DNA of 64,000 bases from contig NZ_JAESWC010000008.1 of the NCBI RefSeq assembly GCF_016765585.1, positions 169,279 to 233,278 on the forward strand, in the 5' to 3' direction. Shown one piece after another: positions 36,697-44,469 of this stretch (position 1 is its first letter; the number at the start of each line of letters is the position of its first letter). The notes beneath the pieces are model-generated. The model searched no databases. It was not told the origin of the DNA and worked only from the letters and a program-made list of their open reading frames with translations. A program made the position numbers and the translations under genes. Source of the DNA: Clostridium rhizosphaerae. Lineage in GTDB: Bacteria; Bacillota; Clostridia; Clostridiales; Clostridiaceae.

Positions 36697-37314
36697 TTAA
36701 TATCCGTAGTGATTATATGGTCTTGGTCTTGGTCTTCTTCTCCTTCTTCTTCTAATAAATTCATTAAGTAAGAGAATAGAGATCAAATCCCTTACAGCTC
36801 CTCTTCTGCCATAACGAGGTAATCTCATATTTTCCTCATCTTCCGAGCCAAACTTGCCGTCTAAATCTGCTTCAACCTTATTATATACCTTGTCAGTCAT
36901 ATCTTCTATGTCTTCCATCATAGGGCACTTCTCAGTTCCATGCATATGTTCATGCATATCACAGTGCTGCTTTATATATGGCATGATAAAAATATAAATT
37001 TTGGGATACATCATCTTCATCTGTTCTTCTTCCATATCCATCATTGGCTGCTGCATCATATGTGGCTGCATTGGTTCTTCCATCATTGGCTCTTGCATCA
37101 TTGGCTGCTGTTCCATTGACTGCTGCATTGGCTGATAAAACATAGGTTCCTGCGCCAGTGGAATCTCCATTGACGGCTGTTCCATTATCGACTGTTGCAT
37201 CATAGGTTGCTGCATTGGCTGTTGCATTGGCTGTTGCATTGGCTGTTGCGTAGGTTGCTGCATCTTTCTCATCATCATGCAATTATAGCATGGCATCGAT
37301 TCATAATTATACAC
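36697..37314 (-). CDS. Met/Gln/Pro-rich repeat protein, possible spore-coat component
   Basis: 205 residues in three parts: an N-terminal Cys/Met patch (MPCYNCMMMRK), about 75 residues of QQPM/EEPM-type short repeats, a helical middle with His/Cys/Met (KQHCDMHEHMHGTEKCPMMED), and a tail of seven consecutive Arg followed by PRPRPYNHYGY. Low complexity, Tyr/Arg-rich tails and clustering near spore genes resemble coat proteins, but a metal-binding (copper) role is equally suggested by the Met/His/Cys content. GTG start with GGGGG at seven bases. The repeat DNA is a 12-base tandem unit. Confidence 0.65.
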   Translation of the reverse strand: MYNYESMPCYNCMMMRKMQQPTQQPMQQPMQQPMQQPMMQQSIMEQPSMEIPLAQEPMFYQPMQQSMEQQPMMQEPMMEEPMQPHMMQQPMMDMEEEQMKMMYPKIYIFIMPYIKQHCDMHEHMHGTEKCPMMEDIEDMTDKVYNKVEADLDGKFGSEDEENMRLPRYGRRGAVRDLISILLLNEFIRRRRRRRPRPRPYNHYGY

Positions 37315-37402
37315 ACGAAAACCCCCAAATAAAATACTCTAATTTTACACACAATATATAGTATGATGAAATTTTTCAATGTGTTACAGCTTTTTATAAA
37401 AT

Positions 37403-37436
37403 AAAATGGAGCTGTTTTCAGGACAGCCCCATTTTT
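37403..37436 (-). terminator. Terminator of the 50-aa gene
   Basis: AAATGGGGCTGT/ACAGCTCCATTT stem on the minus strand followed by TATTTTA; the arm includes the stop codon. Confidence 0.65.
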
Positions 37437-37587
37437 AATCTTCATCTTCAAGCTTTCTTCTTGCTTTATTAATATTTCTCTCATCAAGGCCTGTAGTGCT
37501 CATTATTTCGCCCATTCCTATGCCTTTATCAAGCATTTCCTTGGTGTCTTCCATAGCTACTTCATGCTTTTTCTTATCCTTATCCAT
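37435..37587 (-). CDS. Small acidic/basic protein, 50 aa
   Basis: ATG at 37587 with GGAGGT nine bases upstream; the product starts MDKDKKKHEVAMEDTKEML and ends KARRKLEDED. It is highly charged and helical with a GIGMGEIMSTTGLDERNI turn that resembles a minimal helix-turn-helix-like hairpin. Too short for common gene callers. A hairpin (37403-37436) at its stop works as a terminator. Function unknown. Confidence 0.65.
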   Translation of the reverse strand: MDKDKKKHEVAMEDTKEMLDKGIGMGEIMSTTGLDERNINKARRKLEDED

Positions 37588-37624
37588 AGAATCAGTACCT
37601 CCTATAGTTTAAACTTTTCTAAAA

Positions 37625-37652
37625 GAAAGCCTCGAAAAATTTCGAGGCTTTC
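37625..37652 (-). terminator. Terminator of the SASP gene
   Basis: Perfect GAAAGCCTCGAAA/TTTCGAGGCTTTC stem with T-rich 3' side, 13 bases after the stop. Confidence 0.85.
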
Positions 37653-37664
37653 TAATATGTTCTC

Positions 37665-37859
37665 TTATAGTCCTTTTTCGTAGGATTCAACCATTCTTTT
37701 AACCATTTGGCCGCCTACTGATCCTGCTTCTCTTGAAGTTAAATCTCCATTGTAACCTTCTTTAAGACTAACTCCTACTTCTCCTGCAGCTTCCATTTTA
37801 AATCTGTTTAAGCCTTCTTTAGCTTGTGGAACTAAAACTCTATTACTTCTGTTTGACAT
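37665..37859 (-). CDS. Alpha/beta-type small acid-soluble spore protein
   Basis: 64 residues with the family hallmarks: VLVPQAKEGLNRFKMEAAGEVGV (GPR protease region around MEAAGE) and the DNA-binding GDLTSREAGSVGGQMVKRMVESYE. It coats spore DNA and protects it from UV and heat, then is degraded at germination. RBS AAAGGAGG. Expected to be controlled by sigma-G; no promoter was assigned with certainty. Confidence 0.96.
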   Translation of the reverse strand: MSNRSNRVLVPQAKEGLNRFKMEAAGEVGVSLKEGYNGDLTSREAGSVGGQMVKRMVESYEKGL

Positions 37860-38012
37860 GTGTGTGTCCTCCTTTGTATTTAATATTTGTTTTGTTGTCC
37901 TATGGTACTAACAGTATGTGCCGTATAGAGTTTTATATTCTATGGAAGTTAAGGAATAAGTAGAAGAGGTTTCCATATTATAAAAACTTATGCAAATATG
38001 TTATTTCTAAAA

Positions 38013-38055
38013 AAATAAACTCTGCAAAAACTTGAAAGCTTTGCAGAGTTTATTT
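38013..38055 (-). terminator. Terminator of tRNA-Lys
   Basis: AAATAAACTCTGCAAA/TTTGCAGAGTTTATTT, 16 bp, followed on the minus strand by more T. The stem abuts the encoded CCA. Confidence 0.87.
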
Positions 38056-38130
38056 GGTGCACCATCAGGGATTCGAACCCGGGACCCACTGATTAAGAGT
38101 CAGTTGCTCTACCAACTGAGCTAATGGTGC
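38055..38130 (-). tRNA. tRNA-Lys (anticodon CUU), CCA encoded
   Basis: Acceptor GCACCAT/ATGGTGC, discriminator A, CCA; anticodon stem ACTGA/TCAGT enclosing CTCTTAA (anticodon CTT); T loop TTCGAAT. Confidence 0.93.
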
Positions 38131-38202
38131 ATATTAACTTGTCCAAAAATATTATATTAAATTTATTATTTAAAGTCAACTAATTTCTAGGTAAACTTTA
38201 CA

Positions 38203-38236
38203 AAAAAATTAGCCGGCAGCAAGCCAGCTAATTTTT
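38203..38236 (-). terminator. Terminator of the 97-aa protein gene
   Basis: AAAATTAGC/GCTAATTTT stem with inner GGC pairing, followed by TTTTTTTG on the minus strand; overlaps the gene stop. Confidence 0.8.
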
Positions 38237-38528
38237 ATTCTTCTTGAGGATTAAACATAGTAGTTATTAAATTATGAAAATTATTATTTGCTTTTTCACT
38301 GCTTATTCCGATAGCTGTATTAATAATATCGTTAACCTGCTCGGAATTTAAGCCTTCTATTTTCTTTGTTATAGAATCTCTTAACGGATGATCAGGCAAA
38401 TATCTGTCTATAGCTGATCTTATTCTGTCAATACTGCTGTCAGTATGTGTATCAATACCATATGCTGCAATACAATTAACAAGTTCTATAGCTTCCTTTT
38501 CTGTAAATAATCCTTTCCATGTATCCAA
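38235..38528 (-). CDS. Small helical protein of unknown function
   Basis: About 97 residues, all alpha, acidic: MDTWKGLFTEKEAIELVNCIA, then RIRSAIDRYLPDHPLRDSITKK and NDIINTAIGISSEKANNNF. TTG start at 38528 has AGGAG eight bases upstream; a GTG at 38537 would lie inside the site. No motif recognised. Confidence 0.6.
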   Translation of the reverse strand: MDTWKGLFTEKEAIELVNCIAAYGIDTHTDSSIDRIRSAIDRYLPDHPLRDSITKKIEGLNSEQVNDIINTAIGISSEKANNNFHNLITTMFNPQEE

Positions 38529-38682
38529 AAAAATCACTCCTTTTTTTCATATAGCTTTATCTTATAACCATTAAGTTTTTTTATTCATGGCATTTATTAC
38601 TACTTAAAATAAACATTCACTTTAAGGCGCGTATTTATAAATATAGTAATAAATTTTAAATTTTTTATAAGGAGATGAGAAT

Positions 38683-38952
38683 TTAGTATTAAAAGCAAAA
38701 AACAACTTAGATTCAGAGTTTCTCGACATATGGGATGATGAGGAGGACGGATTTACTGAAGGTGAAATAAATACAGACAAGGTTCTATCAACTTTCAACT
38801 TTGGAGTAAATTCAACAGCAAGCGAAAATAAATCTTTAGCTTCTATAAAAGATTATCTTAAATTTTCAAACACATTAAAAAAAGGAGTACCGCTTGATAC
38901 TCCTCAAAACTATCTCACTGAAAGATCTGTAACATTTCTTTCAGTTATCTGA
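38683..38952 (+). pseudogene. Open frame without start codon, probably decayed small gene
   Basis: A plus-strand frame with a good AAGGAG site eight bases before a TTA codon at 38683 reads 89 codons of plausible acidic protein (LDIWDDEEDGFTEGEIN...) to a TGA. It has no ATG, GTG or TTG anywhere in frame, and its last third runs through the terminator and 3' end of the opposite DUF2922 gene. A mutated start (TTG or ATG to TTA) is the simplest reading. The rest of 38529-38909 holds nothing else. Confidence 0.4.
38883..38904 (-). terminator. Terminator of the DUF2922 gene
   Basis: AGGAGTA/TACTCCT stem, then a T7 run on the minus strand. Confidence 0.85.
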
Positions 38953-39131
38953 GCTGAATGTTTAGCTATTAAATCTCCTCCGGTTGAAGAAAATATATTT
39001 CCTGCTATTATAGTATCCATAACAACAGACACTTCCTGCTGACTTATATTATCATTAACACCTGGAAGTATAATATTGGCTCTTGCGCCTTCTTCATTTA
39101 AAAAAGTCATTACTAAACTTTTATCTGCCAC
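38910..39131 (-). CDS. DUF2922 family protein
   Basis: 73 residues: MADKSLVMTFLNEEGARANIILPGVNDNISQQEVSVVMDTIIAGNIFSS, the typical DUF2922 pattern of a short beta-alpha protein. GTG start with AAAGGGGG upstream. In Firmicutes it is commonly encoded with DUF1659 and YvrJ, and both occur upstream here, DUF1659 only as a remnant. Function unknown. Its leader carries the two-hairpin repeat. Confidence 0.85.
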   Translation of the reverse strand: MADKSLVMTFLNEEGARANIILPGVNDNISQQEVSVVMDTIIAGNIFSSTGGDLIAKHSAQITERNVTDLSVR

Positions 39132-39139
39132 TTAGATTT

Positions 39140-39230
39140 CCCCCTTTCTGTTAGAATCACTGAGTAGTTTAGACCACTCACTTCCGCTCGTAAAATACTC
39201 GTTAAAGCCCATTTAGGGCTTTAACCTCCT
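39140..39230 (-). repeat. Two-hairpin leader repeat, copy B
   Basis: Minus strand: perfect GTTAAAGCCC/GGGCTTTAAC hairpin with TAAAT loop; second hairpin GAGTATTTTA/TAAACTACTC with one mismatch and loop CGAGCGGAAGTGAGTGG; then AGTG, and the ribosome site of DUF2922. Confidence 0.75.
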
Positions 39231-39249
39231 TAATCCTCGATTAGTTTAA

Positions 39250-39435
39250 TTACTGATTAACTAAAACACTTTCGTCACTTTTTCCTACACTGACAAACTC
39301 ATTCTTTAACAGGGAGCCTAAAGCTGTTCCTATTTCAAGAAGCTTGTCAGGAGCTGCTGTCACTTTTACATTTGAAAACTTTTTAGCCTTTATAATGTTC
39401 TTTCCATTTGAATCAACTACTGAATTTAAAATAAA
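39250..39435 (-). pseudogene. DUF1659 gene remnant, N-terminus missing
   Basis: The frame reads FILNSVVDSNGKNIIKAKKF, then SNVKVTAAPDKLLEIGTALGSL, the recognisable middle and end of DUF1659 proteins. It begins directly after an in-frame TAA and lacks the first 15-20 residues, a start codon and a ribosome site; the missing part is not found in other frames up to the yvrJ terminator. A deletion of the 5' end is inferred. Confidence 0.7.
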
Positions 39436-39502
39436 TTACTAAGAAATGTGTTTGGATTAGCTTTATTATAGACATAAACTTACGGTACGGCAGAATAAAA
39501 AA

Positions 39503-39554
39503 GTTGCAGCAAAATAGCATCCCTAAACGGTTTTTTAAGCTATTTTGCTGCAGC
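39503..39554 (-). terminator. Terminator of the yvrJ-like gene
   Basis: GCTGCAGCAAAATAGC/GCTATTTTGCTGCAAC stem with a 20-base loop and TTTTTTATT on the minus strand. Confidence 0.8.
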
Positions 39555-39560
39555 ACCTTT

Positions 39561-39731
39561 TTATGCGGATTTTCTATCATCATTACCGCTAAGCTTAATT
39601 GAAAGTATAGTAGAAAGCTGGTTTATTGAAGCAGCCAGGTTGTCTATTTTACTTTCAACTCTAATTAAAAGATAAGCGGCAACTGCAATTGGAAAGCCAA
39701 CATTTGCCACCGCCTTTAAAAAATCTTCCAT
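39561..39731 (-). CDS. YvrJ family small membrane protein
   Basis: 56 residues: MEDFLKAVANVGFPIAVAAYLLIRVESKIDNL, a single membrane helix followed by a charged coil, matching YvrJ (NVGFPIA signature). ATG at 39731 follows AAGGAGGGAT. Normally grouped with DUF1659 and DUF2922, as here. Function unknown. Confidence 0.87.
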   Translation of the reverse strand: MEDFLKAVANVGFPIAVAAYLLIRVESKIDNLAASINQLSTILSIKLSGNDDRKSA

Positions 39732-39838
39732 GGTATCCCTCCTTCCTGCCTTAATAACAAATATGCAGGAGAGCAAAGGATTTTGGAAGATTTAGTGGTA
39801 GAAGGTAATAAGTTTTATAATTATCTTTGAGATTTATT

Positions 39839-40285
39839 TTATTTGATTTTATTTTTTTCAAATTTAAATTTTTTATAAAGAATATCTTTTAAAACTAATA
39901 CCGTGTCCTCATCATTAAAATTAAATTCGTTTTTGCAGTCATCATACAACTTCGATAACTTTTCACAATAAGTATCTATTCCTTGCACACCTTGATAGGA
40001 AGCCAAAATCGGATATTTTTTACTCCATGCACCAGTCCAGTCAATCTCATCAACTATCATTTCGATGCTTGTAATATCACCGTTAAGATTACTTCCGCTA
40101 ATGAGATAGTCATAACTTACATTATAAAGCTTACTTAGCAATTTCACTTTAATTAACTCGGGAACTGTTTGGTCAGTTTCCCACTTGCTCACTGTTTGTC
40201 TTGATACATCTAATTTGTCAGCAACATCTTCCTGAGATAACCCAGCCTTTTTACGTAAATCTAGTAGTTTATCACCTAATGACAT
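39839..40285 (-). CDS. XRE-family transcriptional regulator
   Basis: About 148 residues. Residues 3-60 are a lambda-repressor-like helix-turn-helix (LGDKLLDLRKKAGLSQEDVADKLDVSRQTVSKWE). The C-terminal 80 residues are acidic and helical, without a peptidase or TPR motif. ATG at 40285 follows GGTGAT. It stands at the left boundary of the 40-54 kb accessory array, where a regulator of a mobile element would not be surprising, but no integrase is present. Confidence 0.85.
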   Translation of the reverse strand: MSLGDKLLDLRKKAGLSQEDVADKLDVSRQTVSKWETDQTVPELIKVKLLSKLYNVSYDYLISGSNLNGDITSIEMIVDEIDWTGAWSKKYPILASYQGVQGIDTYCEKLSKLYDDCKNEFNFNDEDTVLVLKDILYKKFKFEKNKIK

Positions 40286-40435
40286 AATGATCACCAGCCT
40301 TTCAATTATTCCAAGTTAACTTGTAGGTACAGTATACTTAAAATTGAAATAGTTTTCTACCAAGCAAAATTGGAACTTTGTCAACTAAACTTAACATCTT
40401 AATGCATTTAAGCTAATATAAATACTTTTTACTAT

Positions 40436-40510
40436 GGAATTTCTTACGATAACAACAGCTAATAAATAAATTGCCATTCCCGCAATTCCAATTACAAGAT
40501 ATTTATTAAC
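40436..40510 (-). pseudogene. Fragment of a small membrane-protein gene
   Basis: Minus-strand translation NKYLVIGIAGMAIYLLAVVIV closely parallels KKYLVMGIVGITICLLMEIFI of the intact protein encoded at 42814-43032. No start or upstream part remains. Relic of a duplicated gene in the array. Confidence 0.5.
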
Positions 40511-41330
40511 TCCATGTTACCGGATAATCCAAATGGTTTGGCAGTTTCGTATTTCTATTTCCTTTAGCAGAATTAATTTGTCCTTGTGTTAAAAAAACAG
40601 CCTCTCTTAAATCAGCATTACTAAAATTCGTATCTCTTGTATCTGCTCCTAAAAAAACTGTTCCGTCAAATATGCAACTATCAAAATTAGTTGCAATTAA
40701 TAGCTTCATGCTCAAGTCTAATCCACTCATATCTTTTTTCTTGAAGTTTCTTCCTAAGAACTCTGTTAACCTCTTATTATCACTATTCTTAAAACACTTT
40801 GTAATAGAATCACAGACTTGCTTTAAAATGATATTAACTTTATTTCTATAACTTTCAATGTCAATCTCAAGGATACATTGTGGGGTAGAATTACATAAGG
40901 CTTCATTTTCGGTAATCAAATTTTCAATATCACTCCATAATTCTTTTGCTAGAATTATTATTTTTGATTCCTCTAAAAAGTAACGTATTTGATGTAATTG
41001 AAAAATAATTATAAATATATCAAATATTTCTTTTGATTGCTCCTGTGATGTTTGCCATGTCTCACCTTTATAAATATATTGTGTTACATGTTGTCCTGCC
41101 CCAAAACAATCATATCCTATGCAACCTTTCATATTACGTTTTTCCAATTCATGATGAATATCACAACGATAATCATTTCGTAGTTTTGTACAAGGCTTGC
41201 CTGCTTTTTTATTCTCTGGAAAACCATCTATTTTTGAAAAAAATAATGCTGTACAACATAAACCACTGCATTTTGAACAATCTACTTTTAATTGCTCTAA
41301 TCTTCTCTTATTTTTTTCATGTATTTTCAT
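40506..41330 (-). CDS. YkgJ-like Cys-cluster plus pentapeptide-repeat protein
   Basis: 274 residues. The N-terminus has eight Cys in a YkgJ-like metal-chelating pattern (KVDCSKCSGLCCTALFF...GKPCTKLRNDYRCDIH...KGCIGYDCFG). A helical middle follows. The last 80 residues contain pentapeptide-repeat-like A(D/N)LxF coils (NRTNFSNADLREAVF type). This architecture suggests a cytosolic metal-cluster protein with a beta-helix; pentapeptide proteins can protect gyrase, but that role is not shown. RBS AGGAGATT. Confidence 0.75.
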   Translation of the reverse strand: MKIHEKNKRRLEQLKVDCSKCSGLCCTALFFSKIDGFPENKKAGKPCTKLRNDYRCDIHHELEKRNMKGCIGYDCFGAGQHVTQYIYKGETWQTSQEQSKEIFDIFIIIFQLHQIRYFLEESKIIILAKELWSDIENLITENEALCNSTPQCILEIDIESYRNKVNIILKQVCDSITKCFKNSDNKRLTEFLGRNFKKKDMSGLDLSMKLLIATNFDSCIFDGTVFLGADTRDTNFSNADLREAVFLTQGQINSAKGNRNTKLPNHLDYPVTWS

Positions 41331-41420
41331 ATTTTAATCTCCTCAAATTTGGATTTCAACTTAGTTTAATTACAATGTTTCGCTAAACCTAATTAGTGAA
41401 AACTATGCGAATATTATTTA

Positions 41421-41891
41421 CTATATAATTTTCTTCATCTTAATAAATTCAAATTCTCCGCCATTTGTTTTTTGCATATATTTTTCTTCAAACTGAAAGC
41501 CTATGCTCTCATATACTTTTATTGCTCGCTTATTAAAGGAAGCAACTGCCAAGGCAATGTATTTCTGGTTATAATTAAACCTTTTTACTCCAAAGTTAAT
41601 GCCTGCAGCTGCAAATTCAGTTCCTATTTTTCTTCCTGTTAATTCAGGTTTCAAACCAAGACCTATCCACATGATTTCATCTTCAAAGAAAAATGAATAA
41701 AATCCTACCAGTTCATTACTATCATTAAGAACTGCGAAATATTGATCTGTCCAACTATTTTCATTAAGAATTTCATCTAAATCTTCTTCATCTTCTGTCA
41801 TGTCATAGAATGAATAAACGCCATCATACTTCCAATTATACGCAATTTCATTGGCATAATCTTTGTTCATAGGTATAAAATTATACTGCAT
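41421..41891 (-). CDS. GNAT-family N-acetyltransferase
   Basis: 156 residues with the GNAT order: N-terminal strand-helix, VGFYSFFFEDEIMWIGLGLKPELTGRKIGTEFAAAGINFG (motif A, acetyl-CoA pyrophosphate loop LTGRKIG), and AVASFNKRAIKVYESIGFQFEEKY (motif B). Substrate unknown. It belongs to the spaced, co-oriented accessory array; both flanking gaps are AT-rich. Confidence 0.88.
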   Translation of the reverse strand: MQYNFIPMNKDYANEIAYNWKYDGVYSFYDMTEDEEDLDEILNENSWTDQYFAVLNDSNELVGFYSFFFEDEIMWIGLGLKPELTGRKIGTEFAAAGINFGVKRFNYNQKYIALAVASFNKRAIKVYESIGFQFEEKYMQKTNGGEFEFIKMKKII

Positions 41892-42012
41892 TGATTTCCC
41901 CCTATTTAGCTACAATATTATGCTTTTTTACTTTAAAATATTTACAAAAACATATATATCAAAAAACTCGGATACATATATTTGATAATAAAAATCTGTC
42001 TTAATCCTTATG

Positions 42013-42159
42013 CTACCTTGAATTTTTATTAATATATATATTTAGTGCTTGAACAACTTTAAATGATACTACTATAAGCGAAATATAGAGTAATATTTCT
42101 AAAACTGATTTTAAAATACCCGGCACACTAAAAAATAGTAATCCGCTCAAATTATCCAT
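42013..42159 (-). CDS. Small single-pass membrane protein, 48 aa
   Basis: ATG at 42159 with AGGAGG at eight bases. MDNLSGLLFFSVPGILKSV followed by a long hydrophobic helix EILLYISLIVVSFKVVQAL and a short NIYINKNSR tail. Fits in a 341-base gap that otherwise looks empty. The quality of the ribosome site supports it; function unknown. Confidence 0.6.
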   Translation of the reverse strand: MDNLSGLLFFSVPGILKSVLEILLYISLIVVSFKVVQALNIYINKNSR

Positions 42160-42232
42160 ATTATAGTCCTCCTTTTTACTATGTTAAATTAATATAAAAT
42201 TATTGATTAAATCCCCAAAGCAATATTCTTAA

Positions 42233-42718
42233 CTATAGATCCAAGACATACTCACTCACATGACCTCTAAAATCTCCATAACTATTAATCACTCCACTTT
42301 TGATTTTTTTGAATCCAATTACCTCATGAAGCTTTATAGATGGTATATTTTTATCTGAAATATGTACATATATCTTTTCGATGGCTGAATCACGCAAAAT
42401 ATGTATACCTCCAGTAATTATAGATCTTCCCACACCTTTTTTCCTTTCAGGCGGTATCACTTCAAGTCCTTCTATAAGCCATTTATTATTGCAAAACGGA
42501 GTCTTCCAAAACCTTACTACTCCTATGATGTTATTTTGTACTTCAGCAATGAATGTAAATTTGTCTCCTGGCATTTTGTCCGAAAACCAGCCTTCCCACC
42601 ACTTAACACAGTCTCCAAAGTTTTCCGGTTCTAAATAAGTCAAAACCTGTGCCAGCTGTTCAATTACTTGTTTGTTTACCTCTGACTTTTCAAGTTTATT
42701 AATAGATACTATCTCCAT
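42233..42718 (-). CDS. GNAT-family N-acetyltransferase
   Basis: 161 residues: FIAEVQNNIIGVVRFWKTP, LIEGLEVIPPERKKGVGRSIITGGI (acetyl-CoA loop RKKGVG) and DKNIPSIKLHEVIGFKKI. Good start after AAAGGGGTGAG. Substrate unknown. One of four acetyltransferases in this array, each of a different subfamily. Confidence 0.88.
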   Translation of the reverse strand: MEIVSINKLEKSEVNKQVIEQLAQVLTYLEPENFGDCVKWWEGWFSDKMPGDKFTFIAEVQNNIIGVVRFWKTPFCNNKWLIEGLEVIPPERKKGVGRSIITGGIHILRDSAIEKIYVHISDKNIPSIKLHEVIGFKKIKSGVINSYGDFRGHVSEYVLDL

Positions 42719-42813
42719 AACAGCTCACCCCTTTACTTTAGTCATATCCTGCCATTTCAACAGTTAAAGACAAGAACATTTTTTAACTTTTTTAATTTAT
42801 AGATCAATTAACA

Positions 42814-43032
42814 TTACTTTGTAAAAATAATAAATATCTCCATTAATAAACAAATCGTTATTCCTACAATTCCCATTACAAGATATTTCTTTCTTATTAA
42901 TCTGTTTTCCTTTGATAAATACTTTTCGTCAGATAAGTTCTTATGCTTCTTTAATAGCTTTATCAAATTAAAAAGTACAAAGCATGATATTAATATTGTT
43001 ATTGCCTTGCAGACCATAAATAATATTTTCAT
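42814..43032 (-). CDS. Small two-helix membrane protein
   Basis: About 72 residues: helix 1 ILFMVCKAITILISCFVLFNLI, a basic linker (KKHKNLSDEKYLSKENRLIRKK) and helix 2 YLVMGIVGITICLLMEIFIIF. ATG at 43032 has GGAG nine bases upstream; the ATG at 43047 has a weaker site. A fragment of a paralogue lies at 40436. Function unknown. Confidence 0.6.
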   Translation of the reverse strand: MKILFMVCKAITILISCFVLFNLIKLLKKHKNLSDEKYLSKENRLIRKKYLVMGIVGITICLLMEIFIIFTK

Positions 43033-43145
43033 AAAAATATTCTCCATTTCTTCTGTCTCTAAAGAAAATATTTGATACTAAATAAAATCGATAAAACAAA
43101 GCTGAATCTAAAACTAGTTACATGAACTCTGCAAATTAGAATTTT

Positions 43146-43649
43146 TTACTTTATGACATCTTTATAAATTATGTCTACTATTTCATTTAGGCTTAATTCT
43201 TTATGTAGTAATATTTCAGGAATAATACCTAATAAATCTTTTTCATTCCACCATTTTCTCATTTCCTTTTCTCCAAACTCATGGGCATTGGACTTTTGCT
43301 GGTGACGATTTAGAGTTTCTTCAAAAGGTATATCGAAGTAATATGCAAAAATTTGATCCTTGAACTCAACCAGTAAATTTCCGAATAAGCTTTTATACCA
43401 CTTTGAATTTAAAATTCCTTCTAAAATTACAATATCGCAATTGTTTTTTCCGTACAGTGCAAGATCCAATAATAACTGACATGCCTTTGTGTCAGGTCCA
43501 TCCTTGACAAACAGCATTTCTCTTCTGACAACATCTTGTGAAATCAGCATTGTACCTTGTCCAAATTTTCTTTGCAAAGCTTTTCCTGTGGTAGTCTTAC
43601 CACTCCCCGAATTGCCCCTTAATATTATTATCTGCGCTGCTTTATTCAC
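43146..43649 (-). CDS. P-loop kinase-like protein (AAA_33/nucleoside-kinase type)
   Basis: 167 residues with Walker A ILRGNSGSGKTTTGKAL, MLISQDVVRREML (Walker-B-adjacent strand), IVILEGILNSK and a lid-like FDIPFEETLNRHQQKSNAHEFGEKEMRKWW. The fold resembles small phosphotransferases that act on antibiotics, nucleosides or sugars; substrate not identifiable. GTG start with AAAGGTGAG at seven bases. Confidence 0.75.
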   Translation of the reverse strand: MNKAAQIIILRGNSGSGKTTTGKALQRKFGQGTMLISQDVVRREMLFVKDGPDTKACQLLLDLALYGKNNCDIVILEGILNSKWYKSLFGNLLVEFKDQIFAYYFDIPFEETLNRHQQKSNAHEFGEKEMRKWWNEKDLLGIIPEILLHKELSLNEIVDIIYKDVIK

Positions 43650-43740
43650 CTAAAATCTCACCTTTCTAAGTTGATTAATGAAGTCTGTAAGGAACACTCC
43701 ATAATAAAAAAGTTATATTTTAAAACCTTAATATGCTAAA

Positions 43741-44370
43741 TTACTTGTCCACTATGGTTAATACCCCAGCACAATGCGAAATTTTAATATACATACAAAA
43801 ATATTCATGATTAAGCTTTTCCATGATTTCATCTGCTACAAAATAAATTTCATCATTATCCCAAGATTCTTTATATTTTTCTTTACTTTTTTCTAATTCA
43901 TAACTTGTTTCAAAAGAAATATCTCCAATAAGAATTTTCCCTTTTTTATTTAGGAAATTGGAAATCAATTTTATAAAACTAATTTTTTCTTTGTCCGCTA
44001 AATGGTGAATTGCATATGTACTAATTATATAATCATAACGATTATTTTTAATTTCATTAGGTAATCCTCTAGAAAAATCCCATTTTATTAATGTTGCATT
44101 AGGCATTTTCTGCTTCGCAATATCAATCATATTACTTGAAAAATCAATACCTGTAATATTAAAGCCAGAATTATATAATTGAGTTGTTAATATTCCAGTT
44201 CCAAATCCAATGTCCAAAACATTAGTACCATTTTGTTCTCTAACTTGATTGTAAATATAATTTAAGGCATCTTTATAACCTGCAAAGGGATACTCATTGT
44301 TCCCTTCACTGATATTTACACTTTTGTCATAACCATTAGCCCATAAATCAAAACCCTTATTATCCAACAT
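43741..44370 (-). CDS. Class I SAM-dependent methyltransferase
   Basis: 209 residues. Motif I VLDIGFGTGILTTQLYNSGFNITGIDFSSNMIDIAKQ, motif II-like YDYIISTYAIHHLADKEKISFIK, and GKILIGDISFET. A UbiE/Methyltransf_11-type cytosolic enzyme; acceptor unknown. RBS AGGAGAT. Member of the accessory array. Confidence 0.88.
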   Translation of the reverse strand: MLDNKGFDLWANGYDKSVNISEGNNEYPFAGYKDALNYIYNQVREQNGTNVLDIGFGTGILTTQLYNSGFNITGIDFSSNMIDIAKQKMPNATLIKWDFSRGLPNEIKNNRYDYIISTYAIHHLADKEKISFIKLISNFLNKKGKILIGDISFETSYELEKSKEKYKESWDNDEIYFVADEIMEKLNHEYFCMYIKISHCAGVLTIVDK

Positions 44371-44469
44371 TTTTATCTCCTATTCTTAAACCTAAATTAA
44401 TTCGTACTAATTTACAGTGCTGCACTAATCAATAAAAAAGATTGATTAACGCTATAATAAGATTGCTCA

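Noticed and set aside
37200..37260. Short tandem repeats suggesting a CRISPR array
   Set aside because: The 12-base units are contiguous without spacers and encode QQPM repeats. No cas gene or spacer-type array exists in the window.
36959..37282. Long minus-strand frame of Ala/Thr/Asn repeats
   Set aside because: It is a shifted frame of the Met/Gln/Pro repeat gene; the periodicity comes from the 12-base tandem repeat and there is no ribosome site.
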